From assembly GCA_029948255.1 (NCBI GenBank), contig JALIZF010001622.1, forward strand, positions 248,001 through 312,000: a stretch of 64,000 bases of DNA. The letters are read 5' to 3'. Shown piece after piece: positions 1-11,860 of this stretch (within the stretch, counting starts at the first letter, position 1; every line of letters begins with the position of its first letter). The translations under genes were made by a program, and so were the position numbers. The notes under the pieces are model-generated. The model searched no databases. It had not been told where the DNA came from and saw nothing but the letters and a program-made list of their open reading frames with translations. This stretch comes from Telmatactis stephensoni. Lineage: Eukaryota > Cnidaria > Anthozoa > Actiniaria > Isophelliidae.

Positions 1-3000
1 ATTAGAGTTGTTTGCATGATAGAGGAACGACGGTTATCCACTTTCTTGCGAGTATTGTAAAGTTCATGCAAAAAACACGGGAGAATTATTGAACGAAATA
101 CATAGAAAACAAAATAGCAAATATTTCTAATCCCCGGTACACGATTTTTTGTACGAATTTTAAATGTGGCAGATGTGTGCAAGAGTATATGCTTAAAAGA
201 CAATCATGGGAAAAAATAGTGTCTCCGTGGTGACGAAACGGATGAGATTCTGAGAAAAACAAAGACACCATATCAATTATATGCTGACATCCCGTCTCTT
301 TGAAACTGGTAAAATCACCATATCAGCGATATCTTTCGAGCTGATGTTGAGTAATATGTTATTTCGAGCTAGTAGAAAAGACTTTCATTTTGTAGAAAAC
401 GAAAAGAAAAAATTCATTCAGAAGTGTATGCTCTAAATTGGCACCTACGTGTGATGGACATAGGAAGTGAAAAATGCAAAACAAAACAAAATAAGAAAAA
501 ATGCGTGGGTATTAAATGGAAGCAATTGTAGATGAATGAGAAATTGAGAGGTAAGAGGATGGAAAATGAATACACTGTGAAAATAAAGTCTACATTAAAG
601 GATTACGAGGAAATAAGAGAATCAAACTTACGTGAAACAGTAACAATATATTTTATGGCGGTTTCCACTTTTGTTTAATGTAATGCCAAGAGACCATATA
701 ACAGGGTAATATTGATTTTTTTAGCAAAGTAAATACAGACTTTGCCGCACCAATGCGAACGGAGAACAATTTCAAACGACGAAATTGCAGTCAAGTCTCA
801 TTAAAAGTTTGCATAATTAATTTGGCTTTTATGCGCTTATTTCAATAAAACCTCCAGATATTGAAAAACCTAAAATGGACAATCAAAACTGGCTAACATC
901 CTGCGAATTTTTCAGTTTGTGATTTCACCTGTCGCATTTCAATTCTCTTGATTCAAATTTTAAATTTCAGATTTCACAGGCGAAATAAGGAGAGAGAGAG
1001 AGAGAGACAGAGACAGAGAGAGAGAGAGAGAGAAAAAAGGAAAATGAAAAGGAAGGGAGTTCGAAAAGTTGAATGGAAGAAGTAATCAAAGAAAGTGAAA
1101 AAAAAAAAAAAAAGAAAAGAAAGGGAAAAGTAGAATGCAAGAAACAATCAAAGAAGAAGCAACCAACGATCGAATATTCAATCTAGAGCAGTAAACCAGT
1201 TCTAAATAACTTGACCACATGCCGAGACTAATAATTCCACTCTTGGCCTTCCTCCACTTAGCTTGGAGGTGCTTTGCTTGAGGGTTATCTATTTAACGAG
1301 ATTGCTCAGTAAGAGAATTGAATTCACAGAAATCATTTGCTCATTTAGCAGTTAAAAAAATATTTTCACCACCACGCGTAGCATAGTTCTATTAATTTCA
1401 AAATTGTTTTAAAATATGACTTTTTCTGAAAAATGGGAATCGTGAAATCATTTCCCAAATGTGTATTTGTATGTTACGTTCCTGTTATTTTTTTTACGAA
1501 AAATCGGATTGTTATCTGTCTAGGGACATATTGAATTCTCAGCTTGGTACCATGTTGTCCATTGTTCCATTGGTACTAAGATTGTTCATTTCCGAGTCGT
1601 CTAATATATCTACGTCTTTAGAAAGGTGTTTTTATAGACTGGAACCTCCTTAAACGTTCTCAGTCCTTTTATGCTACTAAGCTTTTCCTCAATAGCTTTA
1701 ATTCTGACTCGTATTAGTAAAAATACATTTGCATGAGGTTTTCTTTAAAAATTAATCCACGAAAACTGCCTCTTATATAAAGGCCCCCTACCACGATCAT
1801 AGGTGGAGGCACCCGACTGTCAGTTAACTAATGAATCGCTAAGAACACATTATTGTCGGGTTTTAGGAACTTTGAAAATCATTTTCAGTGCAATAAGTAA
1901 AATGTCATTTAACTATAAACTCCATTAATCAGTTAACTACTTATTTTTAGGTGAAATGTGAGTTAACTGTTTAATCTCCATTGATATTGTCTAGCAGTAT
2001 TGGGTGTTGGTGTTAGCCAGACGGTCCTAAAGTGTTCAATTTTCAGCGTTTTTATCTGAAATAGGGTATAGGTTTTAACCATTTAAGTCTGAAAAGGATG
2101 CATTTTTAAGAGAAAACTTCGATTTTGGACTAAAATAGGATAGGAAGAATCACATTTTCTTGTCTGAAACAGGTTTAGAATTACCTCGAGTGCGCGCCGC
2201 ATCCCAAATTTTCAGGGACTAGACTCCCCCTGGTTATTGTAAAGTTTGAGTATTTCATAATTTTGAATTTTGTATTATAAGTACATTCTTTGTATGGAGA
2301 TTTTCTCAATGAGCGTAGAAATCTAGACAAGGCTACAGAGAACAGTATATAGTGCCAGTATTACAGAGCTATTCCGGTGTGTTTATAGGCTGCTATATTA
2401 TGCGTCTGTATTACAGGTGTTTTTTATCATAACGTTCGTATTAGAGATGTCCGTATTATACAGGCGTTTACAGAGACGTCCGCAGAGATGGAAAGTAGGG
2501 GTGGGCATTAACATTCTGGCAAAAGGGACTTTTATGCTTTCGTTATCTCAAATGAAGAGGACAAAGTGGCCTTCACAATGTCTGCAATCAAGGTAACAAA
2601 AAGCTCTTATCCTTTCTGATGATTAGATTGATATCTTGTATATATTTCGATATATTGAGTAAAAGTTGAATCAACTAGAAAATATACAGTCATATATGGT
2701 TCGGTATTGCCACAAAATCTTTGATAACATATCCTTTATCACAGCCATTTAACTTTAACAACGGTAAACTTTACGTGAATTGCAGAAACTGAGAGTGACT
2801 TGGTACACAATATAGGAAGAAAGTTTCGTGCATAAAGGTGTGATTTTTTGCTTTGTAAATTGATTGCTGACGGCAAACACCTCTAATTTTCAGTCAATAT
2901 GTTCGCCTCTAACCTTTGCTGAAACTGATTAAAACGGAACAAAGAATAAATACCCAGCCACGAATTTAAAGAACAGTTTAAAGTTTGCATCGTTGGAGGT

Positions 3001-6000
3001 AACACTTCCCAGGCTAGAATTGTACGACAAGAGGAAAAACTTGTGCTCGCCTTTCCTGTGAAGTACTTTTAATTACTGATTTCATTCATATTTGGCAGAT
3101 GTGACAGGTATTATGAGAACATATAGCTTATAAGCGAAAAACTATTTTCGAATTACTTGCAGAAAGAAAAGATCGTACTTGCAGAAAGGAAAGATCTTGA
3201 AAACAATATATGAAGAAAGTTGCCCTAGTGTTTTCGCAATTGTGGGGGATTTGAAATGACAAAATTAAAACTAAATATGTGTCTAAAAATTAAAAGATTT
3301 GCTCAGAATATATAGGCTGTTTTTCAATATTCTTTCTAGCTTCATGGATTTAAGACCTAAACGATTGAAAAATGAATTCAAAACAATACTTTCCCCTAAA
3401 TTTTGCAGTAAACTTATCTAGGGAAAATGGGAGTTGTTTTACGAATTTAATCTTGATAGATTAAGAATATATTCTTTTTTTACAGCATAAAAATACGGAA
3501 AAGAGAGCAAACAAACTTATCTCGTTTAAGAAGCACAAAAGTAAACAACGCAAATTGGAAAACATGCAGAGATAATTATTTTTCAAGCATATCGAGTTTT
3601 TTTCAATTCCTCTTCAAATTTTAACTTATTTTCGATTTATGTTTCAAATATTTATGGTGTTTACGTATCATTTTAGTATTTTGATCCTATAATGGCCTAA
3701 ATTCAGCTCTCTACATTATTTATCGATATTTGTATCATTAATATTGACATTGGAAGTATATTCGAGATGTTTTTCTTCGACATTGGGCTTTATATCACCA
3801 TTAAGAGAATAATTTCAAATATCCTCGAAAATCGATTTCTGGCTTGTTTAGTGATGTTTTGAAAACATATGATTGTTTGGGCAGAAAGTAGGCGTTGATA
3901 CGTGATGATCTAGTCAACTCGAGCTCAAACAGTCATTCGCATTCACTATAGCCACTGATTCGATCGTAGGATATACAGTTCGTTTAAAAAATCGTTGCTT
4001 TGGACGTTTTTACTGGTTAGTAAAAGTGAAACTGCTGCTGCTTCATTAGAACGTGGCAACGCTAATCAAGTATAATTTGACTGAGCCAAACCAAAAACCA
4101 TTCGCCACCTTAATCTACGGTAAGGGATACTGATTTTGGTTATTATATTATTAGAATGGAGAAAAATCCATCGATCTATATTTAACAATGTAGCCTTGAA
4201 TTCTATTTTGGACATTTTTAGTATGAATCAAATCTAATACGGTTCGAAAAAATCAGTACTTTAGATAATTGCATAATTCCTGATTTGCAAACTGTATGTT
4301 ATCACAGCGAGAGAAAAAATCTAAAACTCGAGATTTAAATAATTGATTCAGTTTACACCATGTCTTAAGACGGAGAAGACCCAGGTGTTTCCTATGGCCT
4401 TTTCTTATTTAGTTTCCAAGTTAGATACCCATATAATCCTATATATCTCATTATTCCACTACTTCTCTCCACGCCGTCAGTTCGAGCGGTGTATTTAACT
4501 CTGGCTATCAGAACCACTTTGCTTAAGCTTCTTGAATTTGCCCAAATCACTAGAGTTATCGAAGACTTAGTTATTCCTCGACAAGAACAATCGACTAGAT
4601 GCATTAGTTTTATAATATTCAAGAGGTACTGTTGGTTAAAATCATGAACTGAATTTTTCGTTGGATTTGTCAAGTGCTTTTTCTTCTTTTCTAGTGAGGG
4701 AGTTTAGGTTGAAAGTGCAAAGCTAGCATTTTGCATATTCGTAGATTTTGGTATGATAGCGCGGTATGAGGTATGCACTACGGTTTGATTGATTGATGGA
4801 CTTGGGTTTTGTAATGAAGATTTGAGAGCACTGAAGAGGGAAGCTGCACGAAAGACTTATTAAAATAGAACACGTTGACGCAACGTAAAAATGAAGAAAA
4901 AAATATTAAATAAAGGCTGGTATACATCAAAATCAAATTACATTAATGCGTTTATTTGTTTCGTTAAAAAATAAAAAAAGATGTTTACTAAAGTGGAGAG
5001 CATTAACATACATTAACGCGAAGTTATTAGAAAGGTAAAGTGCTTTTCGGTTTACAGAAAATTATAGGTGCTATTTTATGGTTAAAAGAAGTGCTATTTT
5101 GCCATGCGCTCATGAATAGAAAGCTAGAATATACAATTATGTATAGTATGTAAAAACTACCAAACAAGTTATAAATAATAGGCAATAATATTTCAGTGGT
5201 TATATAGTGCATTTTCTTTAAAGTTGTATAAAAGAGAAGTGTAAGAAAAGAGGGAAAAATAGCTATATGCATGCAACAAATAAGTTGAGTCTCAGTTTTT
5301 TCATAATTAAGGTGTTTCAGTTGTCCTTCAAAGCCACGTAAGAGCCGCACAACTGCGATAACGTCAAAAACATTAATTATCTAAATGCGAAAGAATAATT
5401 TTGATCCAGATGTAGGGACACATTACACAAAGTAATGTTTGTCTTAGAAGTGATTTTAGTAAGATGAATACATACAGTTAGAGTACGCTACACCCTTTAC
5501 TCTCCTTGTACAATGCACGCAAAGATAACAGTAACTGTAAATGTTTATGTAAAAAAATTGCAAGTTTTTACTCTAAAGGGGAAAGCACCAGGGGTTCTTC
5601 GATAACTGCGACAAATTTCAGCTCTAATCTACTTGTGCAGGAAGGGAGACCCAAATTACATATGAGATCACAAAGACCCCTTCTTATTAGCCGTGCGTAA
5701 AATGCGAATAACGCACGCCCGTGGGTTATTAAGTCGTTTCCTGAAAAAAGAAATGGCAATCAAAAAGCTGAAAGCCCAGAGTTTAACCGTGTTACAAAAA
5801 AACGAAAAACTTTTGTTTTGGTATAGATTCCAGCATTAGTTTTTACCAAGATTGATGGGTCTCAAGATAGTGATGTTAACATCTTTGATCCACCAATCAC
5901 AGTTCAAAACCCCCACCCATGTGACACAACAATTTTTGCTTCCTTAAGCTTAATTATTCATCCATCCAATCACAAGCTCTCCTTAAGAATCTCGTCTCTA

Positions 6001-6876
6001 CGCAAACTGAAAGGACTAGACTTGGAGAGCAATCGCCGAAGGGCAACGATGCAGAATCCGCCGTATTACTTCCAACTCTAAAAGATGTTGTTTGTTTTAC
6101 AGATCCTTGAAGAAAAACACTCAAGCAAGCGCTGTTACGGTCCAAACATCGACATATACATAAGCACGGGCGAGCCAAGTTGCCCGCTTCTAAGTGCTTA
6201 ATCCAAGAACAAGAGAAAGGTGTCTTAAGAGGGCTCAAATCTAAGACAATTTAAGAACGATAGAAAAAGGAAGGAAGCAGTGGACATATTTTTGACAAGT
6301 ATAAACTGGTCAGAGTTGACAACGCGCGCCAAACACCTCCATCACTAATTGCCTCTGTGAGAATCGCTTGCGGCAAGGAGACTGTTTTGATTATCACCCA
6401 CAAGAGAACCTTTTGAAGAATTCAAAGGAATTTGAATCTTTCATTAAAAAGAACTCATGCAAAATTGGCTACAAAAAGATTGAAAATTGCTGACGTCCGC
6501 ACAGGAGAACGTTTCGTCAAGACAATTATAATTGCAGAGGAAGCGAGGTTTTTTCTAGACCACCATCATCATTGGTATCCTTTGCTTGCAGAGACTGATA
6601 TTCTCTGAGGCCATTCCAAGTGAAGGTACTTAGTTCTAGAGATAAGTTTGTTGGTGCAAAACAAGACTGTTTTCCTTTCAAAACATTAGTGAGAAATCTT
6701 TCTGGCACGATCTGAAAGTAGTGGAGGTGCTATCAAGTTGCCTTACCAAAGACTGGAAGGGTTTTTTGATTCCATTTTTTTAAATCTTACAAAAGACTGA
6801 TAAAAGTGCGTGGAAGGTTTATCGTAAAAGTGCGTCAGTAATTTGTATTTCTTCCGCAAGAACAGGCGAATATATA
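1..6876. other. Intergenic, no gene recognised
   Basis: AT-rich sequence without a recognisable coding region. Open frames here (for example 4392-4673 and 5954-6238 on the - strand) lack known motifs and look fortuitous. Visible items are a GA microsatellite near 990-1032, a poly(A) run near 1098-1113 and a short direct repeat near 3157-3199. The last few hundred bases presumably contain the promoter and 5' leader of the receptor gene, but no clear TATA box or initiator could be assigned. Confidence 0.6.
990..1032. repeat. GA microsatellite
   Basis: Near-uninterrupted AG dinucleotide run with two C interruptions. Simple sequence repeat; no function inferred. Confidence 0.9.
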
Positions 6877-7911
6877 ATGGCGTCTCAGTCGAATTTGACA
6901 GTTGTCTTCTCCAACATGAACCAAACCAACAGACCGCCGGGATCAGAAGCTTATCTCAGCCCAGAACAATTCATGGCAGTTGTGGTATCGTTGAGTTGTT
7001 TATCTGTACTTATTGTAGCAACAAATACTATAGTTTGTTGTATTGTGTACTTGAACAAGACTATTCGCACGTGCACTAATTGGATTGTAGTATCCCTAGC
7101 CATCTCGGATATCATTGTGGGAGCGGTGTTTTTTCCTTTGCATCTTGCAGTGCCAACATTCGCGGGCAACGGGTACATTACAGCCATTTCGCTTCTTGTA
7201 GGAGTTTCTAACGTGGTTTGTGTCACGTACGATCGATATCTATCGATCTCAGCCCCGCTTACTTATACAATGGACATACAGCAAAGATTTAAAACAATGA
7301 TAGTGCTATGTTGGGTTGTACCCATTGCGTTTGCTCTGGTACCATTAACATGGTACGCCAATCCTGGACATATAGCACACAAGGTGTACTTATTCGTCAT
7401 GGAAATCTGTGGGGTTATCATCCCATATATCTTTATCTTCGTCGTTTATTTCTACATCTTTAAGCAAGTGAAAAAATGCAGCAAGCGACTTCAAACTGAA
7501 CTAACCGACCAAAGAACTATGAACACGAAACGAAGTCATCTCTTTTTTGAAATGAAAGTAGCAAGAGTTTTCATCGCGATTGCAAGTGTCTTCATACTCT
7601 GCTGGGCACCGATATTATTCATAACTACAGCCTCTGCTATAGGGTATGCCCGAGTTGTCCCTCCTTATCTCTATATAATAGCATACTGTACGATAGCCTT
7701 GGATTCTATAGTAAACCCTATCATCTACTGCTTTCTTAAACCGGATATTCAATCAGCGATTCGTAAAACACTCCGAAAAGCACGTCGGCATGAAATGACG
7801 ATACGGTTTCACTCCAAAGCCATTGATACTGCTGGAATTGTCATACGAACAAGTAACACGAACTTGCGTGTTAGTAATAATGGTAGTAGTGGACAAATCA
7901 ATAACATTTAA
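6877..7911 (+). CDS. Class A (rhodopsin-like) G protein-coupled receptor
   Basis: Single-exon gene of 344 residues with seven hydrophobic segments. An extracellular N terminus carries two N-glycosylation sequons (N6-L-T and N15-Q-T). Class A landmarks are all visible: N50 in TM1, D78 in the LAISD motif of TM2, D119-R120-Y121 at the end of TM3, W146 in TM4, P183 in TM5, C242-W243-A-P245 in TM6 and N280-P-I-I-Y284 in TM7, followed by an amphipathic helix 8 and a basic, Ser/Thr-rich tail. It should sit in the plasma membrane and couple to heterotrimeric G proteins; the ligand is unknown. The usual disulfide is missing: position 3.25 is F95 and the second extracellular loop has no Cys, as in the melanocortin/S1P/cannabinoid type of receptor. 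An amine-like or adenosine-like label would be guesswork. The first ATG at 6877 was chosen; an internal ATG at 6916 would still leave all seven helices. Confidence 0.93.
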   Translation: MASQSNLTVVFSNMNQTNRPPGSEAYLSPEQFMAVVVSLSCLSVLIVATNTIVCCIVYLNKTIRTCTNWIVVSLAISDIIVGAVFFPLHLAVPTFAGNGYITAISLLVGVSNVVCVTYDRYLSISAPLTYTMDIQQRFKTMIVLCWVVPIAFALVPLTWYANPGHIAHKVYLFVMEICGVIIPYIFIFVVYFYIFKQVKKCSKRLQTELTDQRTMNTKRSHLFFEMKVARVFIAIASVFILCWAPILFITTASAIGYARVVPPYLYIIAYCTIALDSIVNPIIYCFLKPDIQSAIRKTLRKARRHEMTIRFHSKAIDTAGIVIRTSNTNLRVSNNGSSGQINNI

Positions 7912-8421
7912 AGAAAGTATTTATCGTGTACATATTACAAAATTACCGCGCTATGCGGTGTAGATGTAATAGAAAATGTATGCGGACAGGTGCAGTGTAT
8001 GTATTTTTGGTTCCCAAGCAACTGTATAAACAGGAATTGTATATAATAGATGTACATGATTATATAGTTTTAAGAGTGCGTTATCGAACTCTTAAGCAGT
8101 AGGGTTTCTTCAAGAAAAGATTTTCATTGGATGGGTTGGATTTGCTGGCGAGTCTTCTTAGGAAGCATTAAAACGATATAGGCATTGAATTTGTAGCAAT
8201 GATTATGTGCAAACGAAAAGAGCTCAATTTCCCCTCTAAGGACATCAAGTGGGTAGATCTAGATGCGCTGTTTCTTCCAATTCAATGATCAATCAAAAGG
8301 ATGATTCTTTAACCTAGGTTTTAAAATTATAGAGGGCGAAATGCTGAAGAACTGTTCATAGAATAAGTAGATGATTTCAAAACAAAATCGATGATATGAC
8401 CCTTCGATCGGAATTATACGC

Positions 8422-8437
8422 AAAAAAAAAAAAAAAA
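8422..8437 (+). repeat. Poly(A) run
   Basis: Sixteen consecutive A residues; simple repeat. Confidence 0.85.
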
Positions 8438-8688
8438 CGAAAAAATAACGCCGAATATACATAAATTGCCTATTAGCAAGTCAACCCAGCCTAAAGGTAA
8501 TATTTAATTTGAGTAGTTCCAACGCAGCGGTCATAAGCGACAAGGATCAATATGTTATACACTTGAAGACTCTCATTAATGGATTATATTCCTCATCATT
8601 TTGACTAGAAATATCATTGCTGTGAAAATTCTCATTCTTTTAATTTATACTCTTTTGTAAATATTACACAGCCAGCTTTGTAATTGTA

Positions 8689-8694
8689 AATAAA
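8689..8694 (+). promoter_or_regulatory. Candidate polyadenylation signal of the GPCR gene
   Basis: AATAAA hexamer about 780 bases after the receptor stop codon. It is the first canonical hexamer I noticed on this strand; transcript data would be needed to confirm use. Confidence 0.35.
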
Positions 8695-8993
8695 TATTGC
8701 TTAAATTATGATAACACGAAATAATACTCCTACGAGAACATCCATTTCCTGGCTCCTAACACTAATTACCTTACGGAGCTTATCCTATTTATTCAAACAA
8801 AAAGCAACGACTGTAACTGTTCGGGGTTATCAGTCAATTGAGGATCTATACCATCCAATTATTTCCTTACCTAAGTCGTGCTTTTACGATATGCACTTAT
8901 CGGATTACAGTACAATATTGCTAAGATGGATTTGACAATCTCTAAATCACTACTATGCCAGGTCTACTCTGGGGTCTGAACTCCCCTTAACTC

Positions 8994-9036
8994 GCAGAGC
9001 GAGTTTAGGCGAGTTAGAGCGAGTTTAGGCGAGTGA
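8994..9036 (+). repeat. Short tandem repeat, about 20-bp unit
   Basis: Two copies of a unit containing GCGAGTTTAGGCGAGT lie back to back, with degenerate relatives just downstream near 9110-9140. Confidence 0.6.
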
Positions 9037-9628
9037 GTATAAAATGCGTGAAAGGTCGAGCTAGTGAAGGGAAAATGGTCCCTCCTCTTTTACGTTTATG
9101 AAATCCTATGCGAGTTCGCGTGAGGTAAGGCGAATTTAGACCCTAAAGTAGGCCTTCGATCAGAAACAGCAATGCTTTTCGATCTTTTTATATAGTTTAC
9201 TACCGTGATTCTTTTGATCTGCGACATCACTGCACTTTATTATATAAGATAAAAGAGATGTTCGTCTTACATATAGTAAGGCAGCGAATCGAATAAGTGT
9301 TTTAGGTTTCCTTGTGTCCGTTCTGTCTGTCTAGAGTAAGTTATTACATTATCGCAAAAAAGGAATGCCTCCAAGCACTCGAGTTAACCGGAATCACCGA
9401 AATTTAACTCAAGACATTTCTTGAAACAGACATCACGTGCCTGTCTCCGCGCAAGCTTGTCTGTATTTGAGAAAATTCATTATCGTGCTCTCTACAACTG
9501 CCACGTCCCTTTTATGACCTCTTATTATATGATTGAGTCTGTTTTCTTTGTTATTCATAAGTCTTTATATCACTAAATTCACGATGATTATATATTCAAG
9601 GGTTTTATATAGAGCTTCTCCGGGATGT

Positions 9629-9703
9629 ATCTGTATAAATCACTTGAATTTATAATTCCCGGGGTTTATATAGATACATCACTTGAATTTATAATTTCGT
9701 TCC
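9629..9703 (+). repeat. Direct repeat around CACTTGAATTTATAAT
   Basis: The block containing ATCACTTGAATTTATAATT occurs twice about 40 bases apart, each next to a TATATAGA-like stretch. Confidence 0.55.
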
Positions 9704-9805
9704 ATACTTCCTTAGATGATTTATGTGTGGACATCAAGACTTAGAAATTTTCTTAGAAATATACTAAGTAGCGATTTTTGGTGGAAAAAAAGTCTTTGAT
9801 AAATG

Positions 9806-9878
9806 ACAGAGATTCGAACCCGAGACTTTCTTCACTCCTATACCCGCTTTTAACCACTATACTACTGAGCTAACTGAT
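9806..9878 (-). ncRNA. tRNA-like sequence with A and B boxes (tRNA relic or SINE head)
   Basis: Read on the - strand it has TAGCTCAGTAGTATAGTGG, which resembles an RNA polymerase III A box, and about 35 bases later GGGTTCGAATC, a good B box. Spacing is tRNA-like, but I could not build a convincing acceptor stem and anticodon arm. A tRNA pseudogene or the head of a tRNA-derived SINE is more likely than a working tRNA. Confidence 0.5.
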
Positions 9879-10060
9879 GGAATCTTCTCAACAAAAAAAT
9901 CTTTTGTGTGTTATCATGAAGTTCGTTAGTGTTTCTCTGAATAGAATTGAAAAACAATTATTTAAGGTTTCCTTCTGGGAATTCGGTAACAATGATCTAA
10001 TTAGTGATTGTCTTTTTGAATCGCTTTTGTGTGAAAACCTCCTCAATCATATAATAAGGC

Positions 10061-10160
10061 AGATAAATACCTCGAAGCTCGGCTTTTATCCATATACATC
10101 CCTCGGGCCTACGGCCCTCGGGATGTATATGGCTAAAAGCCTCGCTTCTCGGTATTTATC
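10061..10160. repeat. Foldback element, arms about 45 bp
   Basis: The left arm (GATAAATACCTCGAAGC...) is repeated inverted at the right (...CGGTATTTATC) around a CCCTCGGGCC centre. The whole block could form one long hairpin. It abuts the TTAA-flanked element that follows. Confidence 0.8.
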
Positions 10161-10170
10161 CCTTCCTTAA

Positions 10171-10673
10171 AGTGCACCTAACCCTCTGTTATTTTCTATT
10201 TTGACGAAAAGGTTGGAGTATTTCTAATGACTTGTACGAAAAAATTACGCGATTTCAATGAATTCCGGATTTTTCTACACAATTTCAAAGTTTGGAGTTC
10301 CATGGAACACTTTCAAAAAACTTAAGTCTGGATAGACGTCACACTCTTTTGTACGTTTCAAAAGTTTATTGTGCAATACAAAAGAGTGTGAGGTCTACCC
10401 AGGCGGAAATTTATTTACTCCGACTTCAGACTCTTAGGAATTGCAGTTTTTGCTGGGCTTTTTTGCGCCTATAAATACGAAAAATCAGTTTTCAGCAGCT
10501 TTGAGTGAAATTCAAAGTGTATTCAAATCTACATCACTTCAGCGATCGAATTAGTCAACCAAGTTCCCAAAAAGCTTTGGAATTCATTCAAGTCGAGTCA
10601 TTTTATCGTAGACGTTCTTAGAAATGGTCGGACTTTTTATCAAAACTGGAAATAATAGGGGGTTAGGCGCACT
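10171..10673. mobile_element. Non-autonomous DNA transposon flanked by TTAA (piggyBac-like MITE)
   Basis: The ends match as inverted repeats, AGTGCACCTAACCC at the left and AGTGCGCCTAACCC read inwards from the right; imperfect similarity continues for about 65 bases. TTAA lies immediately outside both ends (10167-10170 and 10674-10677), the target duplication expected of piggyBac-type elements. No transposase frame is present. An internal hairpin (about 10326-10402) centres on a GTGCAATACAAAAG segment. The superfamily is inferred from the TTAA only. Confidence 0.7.
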
Positions 10674-10839
10674 TTAAACTAAGGTCTTAGAGATGCTAAA
10701 ACTTTATCTGCTTGGTTCCCGGAACAATAAAAAATATTCTCCTGAATGGTGCGCTGTCCAAGAGGGCTAAATTTTTTCTAAGAAGGACTTTCAAGAAAAA
10801 AATGAAGATAACGAAACACAAAAATGCACGCAGAATCAA

Positions 10840-10930
10840 ATGCTGCTACTATAATTAGGTTTACATGCCTTTTAAATGCCTTTAAACGCTGCTACTATAA
10901 TTAGGTTTACATGCTTTTTAAATGCCTTTT
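10840..10930 (+). repeat. Direct tandem duplication, about 46-bp unit
   Basis: A unit beginning GCTGCTACTATAATTAGG and ending with a run like TTTAAATGCC occurs twice in a row. Confidence 0.75.
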
Positions 10931-10996
10931 TTCGAAACCTTTGAAATTTTATTGTATAATTTTTCTGCGGTATTTAGCCCTTATCCCTATATGAGT

Positions 10997-11369
10997 CCTG
11001 CCAAACAGAGGCTCATGTCTTTGCATACTATACTACTATTTGTAAAATACTTGAGATATAACGCGCGCGCTGATTGGCTGGCTACCATGTTAATATCAGA
11101 GGACAGAGACATGGCTCGCTCAAAAAACGTCGAAAATATTTTATAAAAGCAATTATAAAACGACCGCTTATGTCTCTGTACTGTGATATAAACACTCTGG
11201 AAGATGTAGAGCACTCGAAAAGCAAGAGAAACAGCTAAGCTTGCTTTTCTCTTGCTCTACATCCTCCATCGTGTTTATATTACAGAACAGAGACATGCGC
11301 GCGCGTTTTGTATCCCTTAAATAAATCCTCCCAAACAGAGGCTCATGTCTTTGCATACAATACTACTGC
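10997..11369 (+). repeat. 42-bp direct repeats bracketing a GC-rich foldback
   Basis: The block CCAAACAGAGGCTCATGTCT followed by TTGCATACTATACTACT occurs near 10997-11038 and again near 11328-11369. A related TTGCATACCATACTACTA stretch occurs near 14703. Confidence 0.65.
11047..11311 (+). mobile_element. Dispersed foldback element with CGCGCG ends, copy 1
   Basis: It begins at AACGCGCGCGCTGATTGGC and ends at TGCGCGCGCGTTTTG. Inverted arms near 11170-11229 and 11245-11295 pair around GCTAAGCTTGC. Related copies occur at 28341-28518 and, inverted, at 34460-34537. No coding capacity. Confidence 0.7.
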
Positions 11370-11831
11370 TGCTTGACCGATCAGCCTCTTAGCTGGAGAT
11401 CATAGCCTTCTCGTATAGCAGAATTTGCCCGTTTTTATCACTAGTAATCCAGGCAGTCTTGTAGTTTTCTTGAGCCCGTACACTACTCGTAGGATTCCAC
11501 CGTTTTAGCCCTATTATATAATCCTGTAAATGTGATTGCAAAAAGTTAAGTTCTTGCATACTACTGCCACCCGTACTCCTAACACTGGATAAATCGGCCT
11601 TATGTCTGTTTGTTAGCTGGAGACCGTATCCTATTGTCAGACCTTAAAGGAAGGAGAGATAATTAATTGTGTTAATTGTGAAGATCTAATCGAGGAAATG
11701 TATTATATTTTGTACAAATAATGTAAAAACAAGATACATTCAGATGAGATCGAATCCACAAAGATTACAAACTGACACTTTTTACTCGTGCCCAGGCCTT
11801 TAGGCCGGGAACGAGTTATAAACTGCAAATG

Positions 11832-11860
11832 TTTTTTTTTTTTTTTTTTTTTTTTTTTTT
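11832..11860 (+). repeat. Poly(T) run
   Basis: Twenty-nine consecutive T residues; it could be the reverse of a retroposon poly(A) tail. Confidence 0.85.

Noticed and set aside
4392..4673. 93-residue open frame on the - strand
   Set aside because: No recognisable domain, poor base composition for a gene, no splice partners found.
5954..6238. 94-residue Cys-rich open frame on the - strand upstream of the GPCR
   Set aside because: No signal peptide or regular cysteine pattern; probably chance.
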